From: Trachelipus rathkii
Lineage: Eukaryota; Arthropoda; Malacostraca; Isopoda; Trachelipodidae
Reading direction: 5' to 3'
Assembly: GCA_015478945.1 (NCBI GenBank)
Contig: JABUQX010022009.1
Coordinates: 20,001 to 35,000, forward strand
Length of the DNA: 15,000 nucleotides
Shown here: piece by piece, positions 9,922 to 15,000 of the stretch
Layout: each line of letters starts with the position of its first letter
Position numbering within the stretch: the stretch's first letter is position 1
The notes under the pieces: generated by a model
What the model saw: only the letters and a program-made list of their open reading frames with translations
Database searches by the model: none
What the model was told of the DNA's origin: nothing
Translations under genes and position numbers: made by a program

Positions 9922-10556
9922 TATCGGACTTTAGAGAGTTAAATAAAAGGTCTGAACCTGATAGCTTCAGTCTCCCAAATTTGCAAGATGCAATATTTAT
10001 GTTGCAAGGCAGTAAATACTTTAAACGTACAGATATGACTCAAGCTTTCTATTCCATCCACCTAGCCGCAGAAAGCGAAAAATATTTTACTATCACCTGT
10101 AATTTGGGGACCTATACCTACACCTATCTCCCGATGGGTTATGTCAGCTCACCCTTCGTCTTTCAAAGGATGATGAATATCCTCCTACAAGATATAAATC
10201 ATGTCCACGTGTATATGGATGACATTTTAATTCATACTATGACAGAATAAGAACATAAAATTATCCTTGAAAAGGTGTTGCAACTTTTCCAATACCTGTA
10301 TATCAGTTTAAATCTAGCGAAGTGCAAAATAGCTGAAAGAAAAATAGATTATCTGGGTTATACAATAAACGAAAAAGGAGTGAATCCAAACCCCGATAAA
10401 GTGAAAGATATAATAGAGTCAGATAAGCCAAAAACAATTAGAGAACTGAGAGCGTTTCTGGGAAAAATAGGATACTACAGGAACACTCTTTCCTTCTTAC
10501 CTGACGTCATCTCGTCACTCACCGCTTTTTTGCTTGGCAAACACTATTCGCGGTGA
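9858..10556 (+). pseudogene. pol: Reverse transcriptase palm, thumb and connection, frame 3
   Basis: RNA-directed DNA polymerase core. Visible in order: SSPWAFPV at 9861, RLISDFRELN near 9915-9944, motif A TDMTQAF with catalytic Asp at 10032, LPMGYVSSPFVFQR from 10128, and the YMDD box at 10212-10223. All three catalytic Asp are present. TAA at 10248 interrupts the frame, after which EHKIILEKV follows in the same frame, so only a stop separates the parts. The thumb has LAKC, YLGYTI and GYYRN, as in gypsy enzymes. A second stop, TGA, is at 10554. The domain is well preserved compared with the rest of the element. It cannot act as encoded because of the stops and the upstream frameshift. Confidence 0.92.
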
Positions 10557-10828
10557 AGGATACAATGGAATATGCTCGCCGAAAAAGCTTTTGAAAATGC
10601 TAAAAACGCAATAAAACACGCCTCTACGTTGACTTATCCAAGCGCATTAGGTCCCATCAAAATCATAATCCATGCAACTGCAAATGCGGTTGCAGGTGCA
10701 ATCATGGCAGACGAAGAGAAAAACCGCCCCCCATTGCCTTCTTCAGTAGTGTTTTATCATCCACCGAACAAAAATATGATCATGCTAACAAATTATTGGT
10801 CTGTTTGAATAAATTATTAAGAAAATAC
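10557..10828 (+). pseudogene. pol: RNase H domain, first half, catalytic Asp lost
   Basis: It continues in frame 3 from the reverse transcriptase after TGA 10554. W...AFENAKNAIKHAS and LTYPSA are the usual entry to a gypsy RNase H, which degrades the RNA strand of the RNA:DNA hybrid. The first active-site motif, normally D-A-S, reads HATA here, with His encoded by CAT at 10671-10673. Near 10755 the reading moves to frame 2, where TEQKYDHANKLL matches the usual T-E-x-K-Y segment; the frame-3 reading past that point to 10808 is out of register. The Glu of the ELL motif appears missing. TGA at 10829 ends this run. Confidence 0.75.
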
Positions 10829-11127
10829 TGATGTCTTTTAATAGGTCGCGAGATTACTATTCATACGCAATCTCGTGAATTGATATCAAAATACAATCGG
10901 ATAAATTATTCGAAGAATCAAAGCGTAAGAGAATACGTCAACTTAACCTATTGAGTATTTATCAAGTCTCTTGGAAGCTGAAAAATAGCAAGATAAATCC
11001 CCTCTCTGAATATCTGTTGAAAAACCATATTATTGGAAATGCAGAACCATGCAAAAATATTGAAATCCTGCAAACTGAAAAGGGGAGGAGCTACCAACCA
11101 AATTCTCTCAGCCAATCACGGCGCTTG
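10829..11127 (+). pseudogene. pol: RNase H tail and start of the linker
   Basis: Frame 2 continues after TGA 10829 with LIGREITIHTQSRELIS, which corresponds to the G-x-x-I/F-T-x-x-T-D-H region of gypsy RNase H with the third Asp replaced (T-Q instead of T-D). Near 10930 the reading shifts to frame 1, open for 66 codons to TGA 11128: RQLNLLSIYQVSW and NPLSEYL correspond to the R-W-x-x-x-L-S-x-Y and N-x-L-A-D-x-L-S-R signature that closes the domain. An overlapping frame-3 stretch from 11033 to 11350 has no recognisable motif and is probably a shadow. Confidence 0.6.
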
Positions 11128-11535
11128 TGATACAGAAATGGAAAACGCTATTGGTTCCCCAAAAGGCGTGGCGGCCAATCAGAAGTCAGGAAACAGACCT
11201 GAATCTGTAAAATACGTGAATGAATCTCCAAATACTACGAAAGTAGTCTGCAACCAAAAGGATTTAAAGAGACAACCAGAATGGAATTTTTACGATACGC
11301 TCCACAACTCGTGGCGACAAAGTTATTTAACCGTGAGGAAAGAACAGTGAATTTAGTCCTCTTTAAATACATAGAGGAACCTTTTTCAAATGCTTTTCAC
11401 ATTCCGACAGCGAAGGATTTAAATATTGAAAAAGCGAATTAAATTCAGATTGAGACGCTTAACAATAGAAGCATGGAGTTGTTAGAGAAAGTAGGAATAG
11501 AACAACTCAACGGTCAGCGGGCTGTGTATATATAA
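11128..11535 (+). pseudogene. pol: Linker between RNase H and integrase, decayed
   Basis: Frame 1 persists from the RNase H tail with only a few stops (11128, 11197, 11221, 11440, 11533). The 53-codon run from the ATG at 11281 (MEFLRYAPQLVATKLFNREE) and the next 30 codons look protein-like, with helical, charged residues, but carry no motif I can name. The position between RNase H and integrase makes a linker or integrase N-terminal arm the likeliest reading. It could also be an unrelated frame that stays open by chance. Confidence 0.35.
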
Positions 11536-11669
11536 TATAGATAAAAATTTGATTGAATTAAGGACTGGTTTAATTTCAATTGCAGCGTGGGGGCAGTAAA
11601 ACACAGAAGAAAATTATAAATAAATTTTCAATAAACAATCAATTACAAAGATATTAGTGATAAACAAGA

Positions 11670-12098
11670 GAATGTAGATATATAAAGAAACCATGTTTTA
11701 TTTGTCAATAAAAAACAGAAGTCACCTGGAAACAAAAAGTGTTTGTAAGATTATTAAGCAATGATGAAATTTATATTTAATACACTTAAAAATAGTTTAG
11801 ACTCTATATTGTATAATTAAACAAAAAGGAAAATAATAAAGGATGAAGAAAAGCGTTTGACTTCTTTTTCAAATTAACCGCTGTTTTAACGCGCAGTAAA
11901 CGGCAGATTCTGTTTTTCAAAGGCAGCACCAACAAAAGGGTTTTAAAAAATATATTTGTGAGGAACTTGGCCCCCCAGTGCCAAATAGTTAAGTGGGGAG
12001 AAAAATACAAACCCGCTTTTGGAAAACATACAAGAAAGTCAGTTATAAATTTGAAGACATTAAATGCAGATATAATTAAGATGAGTTGTGCCATGGTT
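11670..12098 (+). pseudogene. pol: Possible integrase zinc-finger end and core
   Basis: In frame 3, KKPCFICQ at about 11688-11705 could be the C-x2-C half of the HHCC zinc finger of a retroviral-type integrase; no convincing His pair was found before it. After several stops, frame 3 is open for 84 codons from 11847 to TAA 12099. AFDFFFKLTAVL followed by LAPQCQIVKWGEKYKPAF resembles the D-x-F-S/T-K and G-x-P-x-x-I-x-x-D-x-G-x-x-F pattern of the core, but with the expected Asp replaced. Integrase joins the DNA copy to the host genome; this copy would be dead. Position, 750 to 1100 bases past RNase H, fits. The similarity is weak and by eye. Confidence 0.35.
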
Positions 12099-12104
12099 TA
12101 AATG

Positions 12105-12700
12105 ACCTGTTTGAGCCTCGTCGATAGGTAGCAATCACTATGTATGAGGCTACCCCATCAAAGATACTAACAAAAGAACAATAGTAGTTAAAGTACATTA
12201 GATCCACGAAATATTCCCTTCACAGTCGTACGACAATTTGGTGGACGATAAGGGAGCAAATTGGGATGTTCACACTTTTTGAGAGTGTGGTGCGGCTAAT
12301 TTGCACCCTCTCCCACTTTCACGACCCCCTGGGCAAAACTATTCGACGAATCAGGTGCACGACTGCGTGCTGCCTCTGATGTGAAATCCGAGGCCTTCGA
12401 ATCTATATATCCTGCGGTATTATAAGTGTGTAGCATAGGAGATCACGCTCTCGCGTTATGATACACTGTCTATCCACACTCCCACGTGCGCTCGAGATAC
12501 ACTTAGGAGTCGAGGAGTGTATAGTAATGTTGAGAATAAGGAATATCTATTACTGAGTGGCAGCGATGCGGAGGAGCATGCTGCTTGGTGTTTATACTGC
12601 ATAAGGCGTGAGCAACATGATGCTCGAGCCACGCGCTCACCGAGGCAGCGCCGGGTCAGGTGTTACGAGAAATCTTATTTATAGAGCCAAAGCTCAATAT
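12105..12700. other. GC-richer block inside the integrase region, possible insertion
   Basis: The composition changes from the A-rich coding style of the pol remnant to clearly more G and C, without resemblance to integrase. It contains a nested inverted repeat at 12251-12309 and shorter stems near 12603-12640. It returns to A-rich, pol-like DNA at about 12700. It may be a short mobile element or other insert, or just diverged integrase coding. I found no terminal inverted repeats or target duplication by eye. Confidence 0.3.
12251..12309. repeat. Nested imperfect inverted repeat
   Basis: An outer stem pairs AGGGAGCAAATT (12251-12262) with AATTTGCACCCT (12298-12309), 11 of 12 positions matching. 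Inside it CACACT (12271-12276) pairs with AGTGTG (12284-12289). The whole can fold as one two-storey hairpin with an internal loop. It is the largest hairpin I could find by eye in the window. Confidence 0.6.
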
Positions 12701-12702
12701 CT

Positions 12703-13050
12703 TATTTGGGACAGAATGTGAATATACCTGGATGGTCTATTAAATACAGAAGTGCCAGATCGACCCTTGACCTATGATATAATTACATTGAAAAACTCGC
12801 AGGATTGATAGCGTAACCACTCGCAAATAGAAACAAATCTACGGAAAGGGAAACAGGCTTGTATGCCTAAAAACTTGAAAAGGACAAGTATGTAAAAAAT
12901 CAACAGATCAATCCGGGTAAACTTCAAGCAAGATATTCCAATGGGCCTATCCATGTGGTAAAAAAAATAACAATAATACCTGCTTCGGAATTGATTAAAA
13001 AGGAGTATTAAGTGTAAGAGGATAACCTCCGGAAACTTGTGAAAATATAG
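12703..13050 (+). pseudogene. pol: Integrase C-terminal part with GPY-like motif
   Basis: Frame 1 resumes: the run up to TGA 12775 ends in YRSARSTLDL, like the segment that follows the G-x-x-P-F/Y signature of gypsy integrases. After stops at 12775, about 12814 and 12868, the 46 codons of 12871-13008 include NPGKLQARYSNGPIHVVKK, which matches the G-K-L-x-x-x-Y/W-x-G-P-Y/F-x-V pattern of the GPY/F domain with Ile for the aromatic residue. After TAA 13009 and 13015, EDNLRKLVK resembles the usual V-x-x-D-N-L-K-K-L ending. This part binds DNA in intact elements. It marks the end of pol. Confidence 0.5.
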
Positions 13051-13131
13051 CTATAATCTTGATATATATTCTCTGATACATGAGGAATAAGTGTGAAAAG
13101 TAGATAAAAATATAATGACAGAGATGAAAAC

Positions 13132-13149
13132 AAAAAAGAAGAAGAAGAA
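13132..13149 (+). other. Purine-only tract, possible polypurine tract
   Basis: Eighteen purines in a row (A6 then GAA units) lie about 80 bases after the end of the pol remnant, where an LTR element would carry the polypurine primer for plus-strand synthesis. A clear LTR start (TG) with a matching copy upstream was not found, and the tract could be a simple GAA repeat. Confidence 0.25.
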
Positions 13150-13331
13150 TTTCTGGGTGAGGACAAATTATAATGAAGAGTGTCTCTTGAGAAACTAGCT
13201 GGAGACGTTCAATTAAGTAGAAGTGTTTATTAAAAGACTAATTTTTACTATTATTAACTATCATATATTGTAAAAAGTGGGTAATATTGTAATGATACTT
13301 TTTCTAGCAACACTTTGCACTTTTCTTGTAA

Positions 13332-13529
13332 TTTTTTGTTTGTGAGATAATCAGAAAGGGCTCGCGCTTAGGAAAGATACTGAATGAATTAGCTGATGAA
13401 TCAGATTGGCTATCAACAACTGATATGGAGGCTCATTTCATGACTCTATCTAGCCACTTCCAGAGTCAACGCGCCGATAACTTCTGGAGAGGCTATATTA
13501 AAGGTGTACGGGACGGTCATTTTTATTAG
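13332..13529 (+). other. Unrecognised open frame without an early Met
   Basis: Frame 3 has 66 codons free of stops, ending at TAG 13527. The translation includes LNELADESDWLST and NFWRGYIKGVRDGHFY, which reads like ordinary protein, but I recognise no family. The only Met codons are internal (first at about 13428). A T-rich stretch ending in CAG at about 13354 could serve as a splice acceptor, so an exon is possible. A stretch this long can also be open by chance. Confidence 0.15.
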
Positions 13530-14161
13530 AACGAAATTAGCATGTATGTGGCAGTATACCATGTGATGTACACGATGTGACAGAGCATAGGCATTGCAGT
13601 ACCTCATTTCGGTGGAGTACATCTAAGTAGACGATCATTGGTGAACCTCGGTATAACAGCTTTTTGTGGTGACGTAGCAAATATCCTTAGTAGTGAAGAA
13701 ACAGTTTAATGGCATGAGCGCTACTAGCTCTGCCCAAACGCGCCAGTACAGGTGCGGCTAGGTTGTCAGAGATTTGAAATGTAATTGGTTAGAATCCGAA
13801 AGGGACGCGAAAGAGCGCAAACTATATACGGACTGTAGGCTGCGACCTCTTCGAAGTGAGAGGTCGTAGCTTTAAGAAAGATTTTGTTTATCTCAGCTTG
13901 TCCAAGTGAGAGGGTAGTGTTAATGGATGGCGTGCGGGAGTTTTATAGATTTGCAAATGGTTTTTATAATTTACGAAAATTTTAGTCTAGTTAAATTATA
14001 TCGATTATTAAATTATAAATATTCAAATTGTTAAATATTCATATTGCTTATTTCGCAGGTCCTCGCTAATGAAAATTTGACATAATCTTTCCATTGACAT
14101 GATTAAGATTAAATATAGCTTCTACAAATGTAGGCATATCTCGCACTACTCGTCAGTCGCA
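13530..14161. other. Non-coding stretch with one strong hairpin
   Basis: No gene is supported. A short open run at about 13584-13717 has no recognisable content. The 13837-13872 hairpin lies in it. From about 13960 it becomes AT-rich ahead of the (TA)n tract. Confidence 0.45.
13837..13872. ncRNA. 14-bp stem-loop, possible structured RNA
   Basis: The arms 13837-13850 and 13859-13872 pair over 14 positions, including two G:U pairs if transcribed on the + strand, with an 8-base loop (TCGAAGTG). The core GCGACCTCT/AGAGGTCGT is GC-rich, unlike the surroundings. It is shorter than a typical microRNA precursor and is not a histone stem-loop. Whether it is transcribed is unknown. Confidence 0.25.
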
Positions 14162-14341
14162 TATAATGATATATATATATATAATATAGATAGTTATATG
14201 ATATAATATATATATACTCAGATATATACTAGTATATAGCTATATATATATATATATAATATATATATATGAGTAGTAATAATGGTAATAATATAATAAA
14301 GTTTTAGTAATCAGATCACAAAATGAGTATGTATAGATAGT

Positions 14342-14385
<44 letters not shown>

Positions 14386-14510
14386 TATATTAAATGTATA
14401 TAGTATATAATATATAGTATATATATTTAGTATAATATATATAATAACGTATATAGTAGGTATATAGTAGTGATAAGTGATTAAATATATATAAATATAT
14501 TATGATATCA
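14162..14510. repeat. Long imperfect (TA)n microsatellite
   Basis: Repeated blocks of TATATA, the longest at about 14342-14382, are separated by short spacers such as GTAGTAATAATGG. Tracts like this are common, unstable and often mis-assembled, so the length given here is uncertain. Confidence 0.9.
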
Positions 14511-15000
14511 CTATTAGTGGCGCTTATTGAGTGAGTAAGTGCAGTTACTTGAGCTCGAGATTTACATATTAATGCGCTTGGCCGTGAGATCATGACATGA
14601 TCGGCTTATGCGTGCGTGGTCATAGGTCTTGAAGTCTTTGAGCGATAGTGAGTGTATTGTTCTGATACCATAATTGTATAATGTACCGTGTGACGGTACG
14701 GATATAAGGAGATAGAGGACGTATATGATGCGGTATATATAATAACATTGATAGTGGGATTTACGTAGTAATTATGATGTTAATTATAATTATGTAATCG
14801 GTAATATATAAGTATTTACCGGTACTAGTTAGAGGAATGATTAAGGTAATGCGGATCAATGTAGGGTATGTAGGGAAGCATTGAGTGACACTACGCATGT
14901 CTTATATCTACAGTGTTGCGCCGCAAGGAGTAAATGATAAGCGCGTTAAGTATTCGACGACAAACTCTGCGAGACGTATGTAGTGTGGCGTTATAAGAAC
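14511..15000. other. Non-coding end of window with two small hairpins
   Basis: No gene is supported. The + strand again has more G than C (14581-14640: 19 G, 11 C). GTACCGT at 14683-14689 pairs exactly with ACGGTAC at 14693-14699 across three bases. CGGTAA at 14799-14804 pairs with TTACCG at 14816-14821, extendable by one G:U and one A:T pair. Confidence 0.5.

Larger units (their letters stand above)
9478..13050 (+). mobile_element. pol: Decayed Ty3/gypsy-type LTR retrotransposon, pol region
   Basis: The order reverse transcriptase, RNase H, integrase-like pieces and GPY-like C-terminus is that of Ty3/gypsy elements. The reverse transcriptase is certain; the integrase parts are weak. Frame order is 1 (9478-9860), 3 (9858-10755), 2 (about 10757-10930), 1 (10930-11535), 3 (11690-12098), then 1 (12703-13050), with many stops, so no working polyprotein can be made. 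The span is about 3.6 kb, somewhat longer than I expect for these domains, and the excess may be the GC-rich block at 12105-12700. No LTR, primer-binding site, gag or protease was found to match. The 5' edge at about 9478 is abrupt, as in a truncated or rearranged copy. A purine-rich tract follows the 3' end. Confidence 0.85.

Noticed and set aside
11033..11350. 105-codon + strand frame after RNase H as a separate gene
   Set aside because: It overlaps the RNase H closing signature read in frame 1 and shows no domain of its own; probably a shadow frame.
11804..12094. 96-codon open frame on the - strand
   Set aside because: It is the antisense of the possible integrase core frame on the + strand, which fits the element's layout better.
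12772..12954. 60-codon open frame on the - strand
   Set aside because: It is antisense to the GPY-like integrase tail on the + strand.
14390..14593. 67-codon open frame on the - strand
   Set aside because: Its Tyr/Ile-rich end is simply the translated (TA)n tract.

Overview
This window looks like AT-rich, gene-poor nuclear DNA from a eukaryote. An invertebrate, probably an arthropod, is my best guess. The reasons are long non-coding stretches, several (TA)n and (TAA)n microsatellites, and a decayed Ty3/gypsy-type LTR retrotransposon. Nothing in it resembles an operon, a bacterial gene cluster, a tRNA, an rRNA or a CRISPR array, and the species cannot be read from the sequence.

The one firmly identifiable feature is the remnant of a gypsy pol gene on the + strand, about 9478-13050. 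Reading 5' to 3' it holds the reverse transcriptase N-terminus, the reverse transcriptase core with an intact YMDD box, the thumb/connection, an RNase H whose first catalytic Asp is now His, an RNase H tail, and increasingly weak integrase pieces (a possible Cys pair, a possible core, and a better C-terminal GPY-like segment). Frameshifts near 9860, 10755 and 10930 and many in-frame stops make it a pseudogene. A GC-richer block at about 12105-12700 with a nested inverted repeat lies where integrase coding should continue and may be a later insertion. No LTRs, primer-binding site, gag or protease could be tied to this pol.

Upstream, 6118-7701 is a second coding-like but broken segment, GC-richer than its flanks. 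It has frame fragments that look protein-like, including a basic stretch, a hydrophobic signal-like helix and a following Cys-containing tail. I do not recognise the family; a decayed retroelement or viral gene is possible but unproven.

The remainder is non-coding as far as I can see: 1-2050 and 8600-9477 with G clearly exceeding C on the + strand, 2050-6100 very AT-rich, a (TAA)n microsatellite at 7779-7987, and a (TA)n tract at 14162-14510. Several perfect or near-perfect short hairpins (5409, 8294, 8661/8694, 12251, 13837, 14683, 14797) are recorded. I found no convincing undescribed functional system. The best leads are the unrecognised broken segment at 6118-7701 and the GC-rich block inside integrase.
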